Origin: JAVDCA01 sp035293985
GTDB lineage: Bacteria > Pseudomonadota > Alphaproteobacteria > Rhizobiales > Xanthobacteraceae
Assembly: GCA_035293985.1 (NCBI GenBank)
Contig: DATGLS010000052.1
Span: forward strand, 1 to 64,000
DNA: 64,000 bases
Direction of reading: 5' to 3'
Positions 8,145-17,170 of this stretch are shown one piece after another. Made by a program: the position numbers and the translations under genes. The notes beneath the pieces were generated by a model. That model searched no databases. It saw only the letters and a program-made list of their open reading frames with translations, and was not told the DNA's origin. Numbering within the stretch: the stretch's first letter is position 1; every line of letters starts with the position of its first letter.

Positions 8145-9647
8145 TCAAAACTGAAAGTATATGAACTGCCGCACCGGCCGCAGATAAACGAACACGAACG
8201 CCGCAACCACCGTGCCATAAGCCACCGCCACCGGCAGCGCGACCACGGCACGCCGCGACCAGCGCGGCCACAGGTCGCGATGGACGAGATACGCGACCAG
8301 CGTCGCCACCGGCAGGATCGCCGCGATCAGATAGCCGACCGGGTCGATGCCGATCGGCAGCGCCGACCAGAGATAGCCGGAATGCAGCCGGTCGAACCGC
8401 AAGTACCTGCCGGGCTGCAGCACCTTCTGCAGCATCGCCCAGGCTTGATCGAGGCTCTGCGCGCGGAAGAACACCCAGCCGAGCATCACGGCCGGAAACG
8501 CGAGCAGCCAGCCGAGCGCGCCGCGCAGGCGCGTATGGCTGCGCAGAACCCCCAAGCCCGCGATCACCCGTTGCACCAGAATCAGCAGCGCGTGCCACAG
8601 GCCCCACAGCGCGAAGGTCCAGCCCGCGCCGTGCCATAGCCCCATGATGAACCAGGTGGCGACGAGCGCCACATTTCGTCGCGCAGCGCCGACGTGCTCG
8701 CCGACCGGCACGAGGCCGCCACGCGACTCGTCATGCGGGCGCACGCCGCACAGCGGCAGGTAGAGATAGTCGCGGATCCAGCTCGACAGCGAGATGTGCC
8801 AGCGCCGCCAGAAATCGCGCGGCGACGTCGCGACGTAGGGAAAGTAGAAGTTGGGCGGAAAGATCACGCCCATCAGCCGGGCCGAGCCGATCGCGATCTG
8901 GCTGTAGGCGGCGAAGTCGAAATAGATCTGGAAGCCGAACAGCACCGCCAGCACCCAGACGTCGGTCGCCGACAGCGTCGCCGGGTTGGCGCCGAAGCCC
9001 TCGTCGACATAGCCGCCGATGGTGTCGGCAAGCACGCATTTGAGAAACAGGCCGTTGAGGATGAGCCACAGGCCAGACGCGAGGAACTCGAGAGCGAAGG
9101 GCTTGCGCCGATCGAGCTGCGGGATGACCTCGACGACGCGCAGGATCGGACCCGCGACGAGATGCACGAAGAAGGTGACGAACAGGCCGTAGAGCAGCGG
9201 GTCGCGGATCGGCTCGATCCGCCCGCGATAGACGTCGACCGTGTAGCTCACGGTCTGGAACGTGTAGAAGCTGATCCCGACCGGCAGGACGACGCTCCAG
9301 GTGCGCAGCAGATCGTCGCGGCCGAGGAGATGCGCGATTCCATTGATGTTCCCGACCAGGAAGTTCGCGTATTTGAAATAGAACAGCAGCCCGAAATTGA
9401 CCGTGAGGCTCAGCGCCAGCCACAGGCGCCGCTTCGCCGGCGCCTTCGCCTTGTGAATATTGATGGCGGCGAAGTAGTCCGTGAACGCCGACACCAGCAT
9501 GATGAAGACGTAGTCGAAGCGCCAGAAGCCGTAGAACGTGATGCTGGCGGCGAAGAGGAAAAGCTGGCGTGGCCGGCGCGGCAGCAGCCAGTACACCATC
9601 ACGACGATGGCGAGGAAGAAGACATAAGTGAACGAGTTGAAGATCAT
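8145..9647 (-). CDS. MBOAT-family membrane O-acyltransferase (AlgI-like)
   Basis: 500 residues, polytopic. The start ATG overlaps the stop of the upstream gene (ATGA). Typical MBOAT marks are VLPVGISFYTFQTVSYTVDV near 120, FFVHLVAGPILR, the block SPRDFWRRWHISLSSWIRDY, and MGLWHGAGWTFALWG, whose His is the conserved catalytic residue. AlgI/DltB-type MBOATs move acyl groups across or at the membrane onto polysaccharides. It is paired with an SGNH-like protein at 9644-10861, the same two-component layout as alginate and other exopolysaccharide acetylation systems. The polysaccharide acceptor is not identified here. Confidence 0.92.
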   Translation of the reverse strand: MIFNSFTYVFFLAIVVMVYWLLPRRPRQLFLFAASITFYGFWRFDYVFIMLVSAFTDYFAAINIHKAKAPAKRRLWLALSLTVNFGLLFYFKYANFLVGNINGIAHLLGRDDLLRTWSVVLPVGISFYTFQTVSYTVDVYRGRIEPIRDPLLYGLFVTFFVHLVAGPILRVVEVIPQLDRRKPFALEFLASGLWLILNGLFLKCVLADTIGGYVDEGFGANPATLSATDVWVLAVLFGFQIYFDFAAYSQIAIGSARLMGVIFPPNFYFPYVATSPRDFWRRWHISLSSWIRDYLYLPLCGVRPHDESRGGLVPVGEHVGAARRNVALVATWFIMGLWHGAGWTFALWGLWHALLILVQRVIAGLGVLRSHTRLRGALGWLLAFPAVMLGWVFFRAQSLDQAWAMLQKVLQPGRYLRFDRLHSGYLWSALPIGIDPVGYLIAAILPVATLVAYLVHRDLWPRWSRRAVVALPVAVAYGTVVAAFVFVYLRPVRQFIYFQF

Positions 9648-10861
9648 CGTGTTTGCGGCAGGATCGTCGCGGCGAGCGCGTCGTGCATGGCGGCCGCCAT
9701 CTCCCGGTGGCCGACGGCGGTGAAGTGGCTGAAGTCGGTGACGAGCTCGCCCGCGCCGTTGTCGATCTGGCCCCACACCTCGTCGGCGACGCTGTCCTCG
9801 ATATTGGCGAAGGAGGCCCCGTCGGCCTTGGCGAGACGCTCGCAGTCGGCCTTGAACGCGGCGTAGACCGCAGGATCGAACGGAAACGCGTGCCGCGGGC
9901 GTGGTGGCACATAGACGAGCACCGGCAGACGATCGTGCCGTGCGGCGCCGACGAGGTCCGTGAGCGCCTGCATGTTGATCGCCTGGCGCGCTGGGGGGAT
10001 GACGTTGATCCAGTTCTGCGCCCGCGTCCCGAGCAGGATGTTGCGCAGGCGCAGCACCTGCTCCTTGCTGTCGAGCAGCGCGAGCTTGATGCGGCCCTGC
10101 GCCTGCCCACGCACGCGCCAGAGCGCGAAGAGGGCATCGAGCCGCGCCACCAGCCAGCCCTCGACGCGCTGCTGCGTCGTCGCCGTCGTCGCCTGCGTCG
10201 GCTTTTGCGCGATCTCCTGCGCCGACTTCACCTCCTCGGCGGTCGCGGCGAGCATCGCGGGTCCCGACGGCAGCGACGCCAGCGCGGCGCGCACCGCCGG
10301 ATCGGCAAGCGCGGCGGCCCAGGTCGCGCGGATGCCCTCCTGCTTCATCCCCTGCAGCCACGCCGGCACGATCAGCGCGCTCAGCGCCATGCGCCGCCGC
10401 ACAAATTCATAGACGAGCAGCTCCTCGCGCGGATTGATGTTCGGCATCGCGATCGCGATGAGGTCGACGCCGGCGCCGTCGAGCCGCTCGGCGAGGAGCG
10501 AGGGCGCCGTACGGTCGCCCGGGTGAAAGTCGTTGATCGCGTAGAGCTGCGACCAGCCGAGCCACAGCACGCGCTTGCGCGTCGCCGACGGCGGTAGCGA
10601 CGCAAGGCACCGGTCGAGATCGTCGAGGCCGGTGCAGAGGACGCGCCGGCCGCCGTAGTGCAGCGAGTCCTCGTGCACGGTCGTGTTGACGCCGAGCCCG
10701 GCCGCCGCAAAGTCCTCAGCCTCGCCCGCGAACAGCCACCAGACGGCGCAGAGCCCGAGCGCGACCGCGAGGACGAAAGCCGCAATGCGCGCCGAGGGCG
10801 AAAGACGCACCACCGCGTCCCGCTGCATCATGCCGTGCGCGGGTTCTAACGGCGTCGCCAT
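9644..10861 (-). CDS. SGNH/AlgJ-like periplasmic acyltransfer partner, membrane anchored
   Basis: 405 residues from the ATG at 10861; a downstream Met-Met pair is an alternative start. One N-terminal membrane segment (FVLAVALGLCAVWWLF) precedes a periplasmic domain. LWLGWSQLYAIND near 100 looks like the block holding the catalytic Ser, and DFSHFTAVGHREMA near the C-terminus gives the Asp-x-x-His pair of SGNH enzymes. With the overlapping MBOAT gene this should form the periplasmic half of an O-acetylation machine. The 128-nt spacer to the divergent gene at 10990 probably holds promoters for both directions. Confidence 0.75.
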   Translation of the reverse strand: MATPLEPAHGMMQRDAVVRLSPSARIAAFVLAVALGLCAVWWLFAGEAEDFAAAGLGVNTTVHEDSLHYGGRRVLCTGLDDLDRCLASLPPSATRKRVLWLGWSQLYAINDFHPGDRTAPSLLAERLDGAGVDLIAIAMPNINPREELLVYEFVRRRMALSALIVPAWLQGMKQEGIRATWAAALADPAVRAALASLPSGPAMLAATAEEVKSAQEIAQKPTQATTATTQQRVEGWLVARLDALFALWRVRGQAQGRIKLALLDSKEQVLRLRNILLGTRAQNWINVIPPARQAINMQALTDLVGAARHDRLPVLVYVPPRPRHAFPFDPAVYAAFKADCERLAKADGASFANIEDSVADEVWGQIDNGAGELVTDFSHFTAVGHREMAAAMHDALAATILPQTR

Positions 10862-10989
10862 CACGGCACGACCCGGCGCAGCGGCGCGACGACGGGCGGC
10901 AGACCATGCGGCCGGATTTGCCGGCAAATTTCTGCTTGCATCGAAGCGCACGAGTACGCAGATAGGGCCAGGTAATCGGGTGACCGTCT

Positions 10990-12177
10990 TTGCATATCCT
11001 GCACACGGCTGAACTTTACTGGCCGCACATGGGCGGCTCGGGCGAGGTCGTTCGCGAGGTCTCGGAGCGGCTCGTGGCGCGCGGCCACGAGGTCACCGTC
11101 GCTACCAGCACGCTGGCGGAGCGGTCAAGCCGCGAGCACGCCGGCGTGCGGATCGTCGAATTTCCGATTTCGGGCAATCTGGCCGGCGGATTTCGCGGCG
11201 AGGTCAACGCCTATCTGGATTTCCTGCGCACCGCCAATGTCGACCTGATGATGAACTACGCGCTGCAGCAATGGTCGGCCGACCTCGCGCTGCTGGTTGC
11301 GCCGGAGCTGTCCTACGGCAAGGTGATGACCACCTGCGGGCTCTCGGGCCTGCACATGCCGGCCTTCGAGAGCTATTTCCGCTACCTCCATTTCCACCTG
11401 CGCCATTTCGATCGGCTAATTTTCCATTCCGCGACCTATCGCGACGCCGACTACGCGAAAGCGCATGACCTGCGCAACACGACGGTCATCCCCAATGCGG
11501 TGCGAGCGGAGGAATTCGCCGCCGCGCCGGCGCCCGGATTCCGCGCGCGCCACGGCATCCCGGACGACGCGTTCCTGGTCCTGAACGTCGCCAACTACAC
11601 CGGCGGCAAGGGCCAGGACAAGCTGATCGAGATCATCGAGCAGGCCGATATCGGGCGGACGGCCATCCTTCTCGTGGGAAAGAACTTCATCGGCCCGCGC
11701 CCTGTCGCCGAGGTCCTGGCCAAGCCGATCGCCCAGCTCGCCGCCAGCTCGGGCGGCGGCAAGACCGTGACCTGCTGCGAGCTGTCGCGCAGCGAAGTTG
11801 TCGAGGCGTTCTTCGCCGCCGATCTCTTCCTCTTTCCCTCGCTCATCGAGTGCTCGCCGCTCGTGCTGTTCGAGACCGCGGCGGCAGGAACGCCGTTCAT
11901 CTCGAGCGACGCCGGCAACGCCCGCGAGATCGCCGAGTGGACCGGCGCTGGCCTCATCGCGCCCGGCCAGATGCGTGAGACTGGACATACGTTCGTCGAC
12001 GTGGCCAAGGCCGCCCGAATGGTCGAGCAGCTGTATCGCGACCCCGATCGGCGCCGCGCGATGGGCGCACACGGGCGCGCGGTCGTGCTCGAGCGCTACA
12101 CCTGGGACAAGATGGTCGACCAGTACGAGGCGCTCTATCTGGAGGCCGTAAAGGCGCGCAAGAACGCCAGCTCTTAA
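10990..12177 (+). CDS. Glycosyltransferase family 4
   Basis: 395 residues from a TTG start; no better ATG is in frame. The N-terminal acceptor domain has LYWPHMGGSGEVVREVSERL, typical of GT4 (GT-B fold), and the C-terminal donor domain has LFLFPSLIECSPLVLFETAA, the E-x7-E region that binds the nucleotide sugar. Acts on the cytoplasmic side of the inner membrane in glycan assembly. It stands alone on the plus strand and ends 7 nt from the convergent end of the GT2 gene at 12185, so a shared terminator or antisense overlap is likely. Sugar specificity is unknown. Confidence 0.88.
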   Translation: MHILHTAELYWPHMGGSGEVVREVSERLVARGHEVTVATSTLAERSSREHAGVRIVEFPISGNLAGGFRGEVNAYLDFLRTANVDLMMNYALQQWSADLALLVAPELSYGKVMTTCGLSGLHMPAFESYFRYLHFHLRHFDRLIFHSATYRDADYAKAHDLRNTTVIPNAVRAEEFAAAPAPGFRARHGIPDDAFLVLNVANYTGGKGQDKLIEIIEQADIGRTAILLVGKNFIGPRPVAEVLAKPIAQLAASSGGGKTVTCCELSRSEVVEAFFAADLFLFPSLIECSPLVLFETAAAGTPFISSDAGNAREIAEWTGAGLIAPGQMRETGHTFVDVAKAARMVEQLYRDPDRRRAMGAHGRAVVLERYTWDKMVDQYEALYLEAVKARKNASS

Positions 12178-12184
12178 GGTCTAC

Positions 12185-13312
12185 TCAGATCGTCGAGCTC
12201 GTCGGCTGCAGCAGCCCGGTGCGCGCAAGCTGCAGCCAATGGGGCAATCTGACCGCAACGTCGAGCGCCGCAATCGGATGACGGATGGCCGTCACCATCG
12301 CCCAGAACGGATACGGCGCGACCTCGCTCAGCCGGACGCCGGCGCGGCGGCGCCGGCGCATGATGTGACCCAGCAGCATCAGCATCATGGCGGCGCCGTA
12401 GCCGTCGAGATCGCCGAGGCCGTGCCGCAGATAGAGCCGCGCCCAGTCCCGGATCGACCCGATCTCCGCCGTCTTCCCGAGCACCGTCTGGAAAAAGGAG
12501 AACGCAAACTCGGCGCGCGGGATCACGCCCTCGAACATTCGTTGCACCTCCCTGTACCCCAGCGGGAACTCGGCGTCTGTCGATGCGAGCGGATCCGGAT
12601 TTCCGCGCCGCCGCTGCCGCGCCGCGCCGCGCGCGGCAAGCACCGCCAGCTCCTGCACGATGTAGCCTTGGGTCGACATGCGGACCGGATGCAGCCGGTA
12701 GGACAGGAGCACGTCGGGCAGGTTCGCAACCCCGCCGATCTCCGAGAGCCGCAGCCAAAGATCGTAGTCCTCGGCGAATTGCGCGTTCTTGCGATAACCG
12801 CCGACCTTCCGCAGCGCCTCGGTCCGCGCCATGACGGCGGGATGGCAGATGCAGTTGCGATAGAGCAGCTCGCTCGCGACGGCGGCGGGCAGCGTCGGCG
12901 CGGCCTCGGTGCGCAGATAGGCGCCGTCCTGATCGATCACGTCCATCGCGCCGGACACCGCGGCGACCTCCGGATGCAGCCGGAGATAGGCGAGCTGCTT
13001 GGCGAAGCGATCCGGGCGCGACACGTCATCGTGGTCCATGCGCGCGACGAACGGCGCGCGGGCGAGATCCACCGCGCGATTGAGGCTCGCGACGATCCCT
13101 TGGTTCTCCTGACGCATCACGCGAATACGGCGGTCGCGCGCTGCGAACGCCGCAAGCACATCGGCGCTTCCGTCGTGGGTCCCGTCGTCGATCGCGATCA
13201 CCTCGAAATCCGCGAACGTCTGCGCCAACACACTGTCGAGCGCCGCCGGCAGGAAGCGCACCGCGTGCCAGACCGGGATCAGGACCGAGATGGCGGGCGA
13301 GGCAGTGCTCAT
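12185..13312 (-). CDS. Glycosyltransferase family 2
   Basis: 375 residues. The GT-A fold begins with ISVLIPVWHAVRFLPAALDS and has the donor-binding DDGTHDGS and metal-binding MDHDDVSRPDR (DHD in place of the usual DxD), plus AEDYDLWLRL. The second half (about 250-375) is a family-specific tail with SFFQTVLGK and LYLRHGLGDLDG. That tail is shared, block for block, with the GT2 at 17350-18471, so the two are paralogues in one operon. An alternative ATG 15 codons upstream overlaps the fucosyltransferase stop. Donor and acceptor are unknown. Confidence 0.88.
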   Translation of the reverse strand: MSTASPAISVLIPVWHAVRFLPAALDSVLAQTFADFEVIAIDDGTHDGSADVLAAFAARDRRIRVMRQENQGIVASLNRAVDLARAPFVARMDHDDVSRPDRFAKQLAYLRLHPEVAAVSGAMDVIDQDGAYLRTEAAPTLPAAVASELLYRNCICHPAVMARTEALRKVGGYRKNAQFAEDYDLWLRLSEIGGVANLPDVLLSYRLHPVRMSTQGYIVQELAVLAARGAARQRRRGNPDPLASTDAEFPLGYREVQRMFEGVIPRAEFAFSFFQTVLGKTAEIGSIRDWARLYLRHGLGDLDGYGAAMMLMLLGHIMRRRRRAGVRLSEVAPYPFWAMVTAIRHPIAALDVAVRLPHWLQLARTGLLQPTSSTI

Positions 13313-13326
13313 GCTGTCTTGAACCG

Positions 13327-14241
13327 TCAAAGCGTGATCCATCCAGGACAAAAGAGATCGGCCGTCGACACCTTGCGCAACATGGGCAGCGCGAACCACT
13401 GACGCGGCGCGATCACCAGCTTGTCCGGATGCGGATCGAGCCACGCGCCCCACCAGCTGAAGGTCGAGTTGGCGAGGATATGACCGCGACACGCCGCCAT
13501 GAGCGCGAGGTCCTCCCACGGGCGATCCGTCTGGTCGCTCAGATAGACGAAATTCCCGCCATCCCCGAACAGCTCGCGCGCCAGAGCGATGTCGTCGCTG
13601 ACGACGAAATAGGTCGGAGGCTTTGCGGAAAGCCGCTCGGCAAGCCGCATGGCGGGGCGGTAGTACGGCGCACCCAAGGGCACGTTCACCTCGCGCAAGC
13701 TGGGATCGGAAACGAAGTCGCCGCGGCGCACGTGAATCGATACCGGCCATTCGGACGCCGCGATCCTCTCGCGCGCGGCCGCGTAGGCGGCGCTGGTCGG
13801 AACCCGGATGGTGAACAGCTCGCGGACCTCTTCCGCGACCGAGGCGAAATAGAGCTCGCTCTGGAAATAACCATGGAGATGGACGGGCGGCTCGAGGTTG
13901 TCGAACGCAGGATCGAAGTGCTGGCCCTGTTGAATGTACACGTTCCAGCCGCCGTAGAGCGCCTTGGTCGAAAGGCCGAGCCGTTTGCACGCTTTGACCG
14001 CAACCGCATACGGCAGCCCGCGCCATCGCATGACCGAAGGCTCCTGCGAGATCGGCGCCGGCACCGCGTAGCAGTCGAGCAGGTAGCTGCGCTTGTCGAA
14101 GCGCGCGTAGTGGGAAAGGTCGAGCCGCAGCTGCGCGCCGGTGCGTCGTGCCACCGCGTGGCCCGCGGCATACTGGAAGAGCTGGTTGCCGAGCCCGCCC
14201 TGCAGATCGACGGAGACGATCCTTTCGTATTGCATCGTCAT
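13327..14241 (-). CDS. Glycosyltransferase family 11 (alpha-1,2-fucosyltransferase type)
   Basis: 304 residues. The GT11 motifs are all present: DLQGGLGNQLFQYAAG at the N-terminus, SIHVRRGDF near 170 (the GDP-sugar binding HxRRxD), and ILANSTFSWWGAWL near 256. Known bacterial members transfer L-fucose from GDP-fucose in alpha-1,2 linkage. No gmd/wcaG pair for GDP-fucose is in this window, while GDP-heptose genes are, so the donor here is open. The start overlaps the SDR stop by ATGA. Confidence 0.9.
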   Translation of the reverse strand: MTMQYERIVSVDLQGGLGNQLFQYAAGHAVARRTGAQLRLDLSHYARFDKRSYLLDCYAVPAPISQEPSVMRWRGLPYAVAVKACKRLGLSTKALYGGWNVYIQQGQHFDPAFDNLEPPVHLHGYFQSELYFASVAEEVRELFTIRVPTSAAYAAARERIAASEWPVSIHVRRGDFVSDPSLREVNVPLGAPYYRPAMRLAERLSAKPPTYFVVSDDIALARELFGDGGNFVYLSDQTDRPWEDLALMAACRGHILANSTFSWWGAWLDPHPDKLVIAPRQWFALPMLRKVSTADLFCPGWITL

Positions 14242-15203
14242 CCGTTCCGCCCAATCGCCATCATGGGCTCACGCGCCCGCCACCACATCACGGTCCGACG
14301 TAGTCCCTCGGCGAACTCGGTCTTCGGCGTCCAATCGAGCACGCTCCTGGCCCGCTCGATCGACAGGACCGAGACTGGAACGTCGATCGCACGACCCGGC
14401 GTCCACACGATCGGCACCGGCGCGCCGAGCTCCGCCTCGACCGCCGCGATGACCTCGCGCACACTGCGCCCTCGACCGCTGCCGATGTTGAAGATGCGTT
14501 CGGACGAATCGTCGACGGCCGCGGCGAGCAGCGCGTCGACGACGTCATCGATGAAGACATAGTCGCGCACGACCGACCCGTCGCCCCAGATCTCCGTGCT
14601 TCTCCGCGCGATGGCGCGCGACAGCAGCATGGCGACGAGGCCCTGCGCCTTGGCCGGCAGCTGAAACGGACCGTACGGATTGGCGACGCGCAATACGCGA
14701 AAGCTCAGCGCGTGGAGGTGCTCGTAAAGGCCGAGAAACTTCTCGATCGTCAGCTTGCCGATTGCATAGGCAGTGATCGGGTCGGTCGATGCGGTTTCGG
14801 GCGTTGGCATCTCCTTGGCAGCTCCATAAACCGTCCCGCCGGACGAGATGAAGACCACCCGCTTGACGTTCGCCTTACGGCAGACCTCGAGGAGCGCGAG
14901 CGTCGGCATAATGCAGTCGCGGAGATCCGCGGCCATATCGAGATTCGCCGACTGCGGCGTGGCGGCCTGAGCGAGGTGGAAAACGACATCGCAGGAGGCG
15001 ATCGCCGACGCGAGCGCAGCCGTGTCCGCGAGGTCGCCCTGACGCCACTCGACCCGAGCGAGCTCATCGGGGAAAGCGCGGCTGCGGCCGAACGCGCGCA
15101 CACGCGCGCCGGCGGCGACGAGCCGTAGGCACAGGTTCGTTCCCATGAACCCGCCGCCGCCGAGCACGAGAAACGACATGGACGATAGCACGGGCGGCTG
15201 CAT
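14238..15203 (-). CDS. NAD-dependent epimerase/dehydratase (extended SDR)
   Basis: 321 residues from the ATG at 15203, which has GGATCGAG directly before it; a second ATG eight codons later lacks a ribosome site. GGGGFMGTNL binds NAD(P), and YAIGK is the YxxxK catalytic pair near 155. The gene follows rmlA/rmlB, whose product is dTDP-4-keto-6-deoxy-glucose, and no rmlC or rmlD is present. It is therefore a candidate dTDP-4-keto-6-deoxyhexose reductase or epimerase, making for example dTDP-fucose or 6-deoxy-talose; this is inference from gene order. Confidence 0.8.
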   Translation of the reverse strand: MQPPVLSSMSFLVLGGGGFMGTNLCLRLVAAGARVRAFGRSRAFPDELARVEWRQGDLADTAALASAIASCDVVFHLAQAATPQSANLDMAADLRDCIMPTLALLEVCRKANVKRVVFISSGGTVYGAAKEMPTPETASTDPITAYAIGKLTIEKFLGLYEHLHALSFRVLRVANPYGPFQLPAKAQGLVAMLLSRAIARRSTEIWGDGSVVRDYVFIDDVVDALLAAAVDDSSERIFNIGSGRGRSVREVIAAVEAELGAPVPIVWTPGRAIDVPVSVLSIERARSVLDWTPKTEFAEGLRRTVMWWRAREPMMAIGRNG

Positions 15204-15216
15204 CTCGATCCGATCT

Positions 15217-16164
15217 CTAGCGGCGCGACTGCCGCTCTTCCTCGACGAGGCGCTGCAAATAGCGCCCATACTCGCTCGTGGCCAGCGGCTCGGCCAGGCG
15301 CGCCACCTGGTCGAGCGCAATGAAACCCTCGCGATAGGCGATCTCCTCTGGGCACGCGATCTTGAAGCCCTGCCGGTGCTCGATGGTCTGGATGAAAGTC
15401 GATGCCGCGATGAGCGATTCATGGGTGCCGGTGTCGAGCCAGGCAATGCCGCGGCCGAGCGTCTCGACCGCGAGCGTGCCGTGCGCCAGATAGGCGCGAT
15501 TGACGTCGGTGATCTCGAGCTCGCCGCGCGGCGACGGCTTGAGCGAGGCCGCGATCTCGACCACGTCGGGATCGTAGAAATAGAGCCCTGTCACGGCGTA
15601 GCGTGACCTCGGCTGCGCCGGCTTCTCCTCGATCGACACCGCACGGCCGTCCGCGTCGAAAGAGACGACGCCGAACTGCTCGGGATCGCGCACGTGATAC
15701 GCAAAGATGGTCGCGCCGCGGCCCCGCGCGGCGGCGCGCTTGAGGTAGGTGCCGAGATTGTTGCCGTAGAAAATGTTGTCGCCGAGCACCAGGGCGGTGT
15801 GATCCCGACCGATGAATTCACGGCCGATGAGAAACGCCTGGGCGAGCCCGCCCGGCGAGGGCTGCACCGCATAGGAGAGGCGCACGCCCCAATCGGCGCC
15901 ATCGCCGAGCGCCTTCTCGAAACGCGACGTGTCCTCCGGGGTCGAGATGATCAGAATGTCACGGATGCCCGCCAGCATCAGCGTCGTCAGCGGGTAGTAG
16001 ATCAGCGGCTTGTCATAGACCGGCAGCAGCTGTTTCGACACCGCCTTGGTGAGCGGATAAAGTCGCGTTCCCGTGCCGCCCGCCAGGATGATCCCCTTGC
16101 GGGCGATCGGCGCTCGCGCCGTACTGCCGGGCGATCCACTCGCGATAGGCGCCTGTGGTGACAT
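15217..16164 (-). CDS. rmlA: Glucose-1-phosphate thymidylyltransferase
   Basis: Core of 293 residues, GIILAGGTGTRLYPLTKAVS onward, with PVYDKPLIYYPL, LVLGDNIFYG and WLDTGTHESL, diagnostic of RmlA, which makes dTDP-glucose from glucose-1-phosphate and dTTP. The usual start codon just before KGIILAGG is missing here: the frame is open and the nearest ATG is 22 codons upstream, at 16164, inside the end of rmlB. The extra N-terminus (SPQAPIASGSPGSTARAPIA) is low in complexity. The annotated start is therefore tentative; a changed base or indel near 16100 may have removed the original ATG and the rmlB stop. Confidence 0.9.
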   Translation of the reverse strand: MSPQAPIASGSPGSTARAPIARKGIILAGGTGTRLYPLTKAVSKQLLPVYDKPLIYYPLTTLMLAGIRDILIISTPEDTSRFEKALGDGADWGVRLSYAVQPSPGGLAQAFLIGREFIGRDHTALVLGDNIFYGNNLGTYLKRAAARGRGATIFAYHVRDPEQFGVVSFDADGRAVSIEEKPAQPRSRYAVTGLYFYDPDVVEIAASLKPSPRGELEITDVNRAYLAHGTLAVETLGRGIAWLDTGTHESLIAASTFIQTIEHRQGFKIACPEEIAYREGFIALDQVARLAEPLATSEYGRYLQRLVEEERQSRR

Positions 16165-17170
16165 TTTTGACCCAATCCTGACCGTCGAGATACCAACGCA
16201 CCGTCTTGCGCAATCCGCTCGCAAAGCTCTCGCGCGGCATCCAACCGAGCTCACGCCGGATCTTGCCGGCGTCGATCGCATAGCGCCGGTCATGACCGGG
16301 ACGATCGGTCACGAAGGCGATCTGTCGCGCGTAGGAGGCGCCGTCGCGGCGCGGGCGCTCCTCGTCCAGAATCGCACAGAGCAGCCTGACCAAGGCGATA
16401 TTCGCAATCTCGTTGCTCGCGCCGATGTTGTAGGTCTCGCCCGGCCTGCCGTCGGCGAGCACGCGTGCGATCGCGTCGCAGTGATCGTCGACGAAGAGCC
16501 AATCGCGGACATTGCCGCCGTCTCCGTAGATCGGAATGGCCTCGCCGGCGAGCGCGCGATGGATGGCGAGCGGGATCAGCTTTTCGGGAAACTGATAGGC
16601 TCCGTAATTGTTGGAGCAGTTGGTGGTCAGCACCGGCAGGCCGTAGGTGCGATGGAATGAGCGCGCAAGATGGTCGGCCGCGGCCTTGCTCGCCGCATAA
16701 GGACTGTTCGGCGCGTAGGCCGCGCTCTCGTCGGCCGGTGGCGCCGCGCTGGCCAGCGAGCCGTAGACCTCGTCGGTGGACACCTGCAGGAAACGAAAGC
16801 GATCCTTGCGCTCGCCCGGAAGCGTCGCCCAATAGGCGCGCGCCGCCTCGAGCAGGCGAAACGTGCCGACGACATTCGTCTGCATGAAGCTTTCCGGATC
16901 GTGGATGGAGCGGTCCACGTGGCTCTCCGCCGCCAGGTTGAGAACCGCGCGCGGCTGATGCTCGGCGAGCAGGCGAGCGATCAGGTTTCCGTCGACGATG
17001 TCGCCATGCACGAACACGTGGCGAGCGTCACCCCACACCGACGCCAGGCTCTGCAGGTTTCCCGCATAGGTCAGCTTGTCCAGGTTGATGACGACGTCGT
17101 CGGTGACGCGGAGCAGATGGTGGACCAGATTCGATCCAATGAAGCCTGCCCCCCCGGTGACCAGGATCAT
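16013..17170 (-). CDS. rmlB: dTDP-glucose 4,6-dehydratase
   Basis: 385 residues from an ATG preceded by GGGAAG. Starts ILVTGGAGFIGSNLVHHLL; has LNLAAESHVDRSI, QVSTDEVYGSL, YAASKAAADHL (YxxxK) and the NCSNNYG block, all RmlB marks. It converts dTDP-glucose to dTDP-4-keto-6-deoxy-glucose. The normal C-terminus WVKNVTTGAYREWIARQYG is followed by about 33 extra residues because no stop occurs until 16013, so the frame overlaps rmlA by about 150 nt. Family members are about 350-355 long. The overhang is either a real overlap or the trace of a frameshift. Confidence 0.92.
   Translation of the reverse strand: MILVTGGAGFIGSNLVHHLLRVTDDVVINLDKLTYAGNLQSLASVWGDARHVFVHGDIVDGNLIARLLAEHQPRAVLNLAAESHVDRSIHDPESFMQTNVVGTFRLLEAARAYWATLPGERKDRFRFLQVSTDEVYGSLASAAPPADESAAYAPNSPYAASKAAADHLARSFHRTYGLPVLTTNCSNNYGAYQFPEKLIPLAIHRALAGEAIPIYGDGGNVRDWLFVDDHCDAIARVLADGRPGETYNIGASNEIANIALVRLLCAILDEERPRRDGASYARQIAFVTDRPGHDRRYAIDAGKIRRELGWMPRESFASGLRKTVRWYLDGQDWVKNVTTGAYREWIARQYGASADRPQGDHPGGRHGNATLSAHQGGVETAAAGL

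Noticed and set aside
8694..9866. Long open frame on the plus strand (about 390 codons) opposite the MBOAT gene
   Set aside because: Translation is Arg/Asp/Gln-rich and without motifs, and the opposite strand has clear MBOAT and SGNH motifs. In GC-rich DNA such antisense frames are expected.
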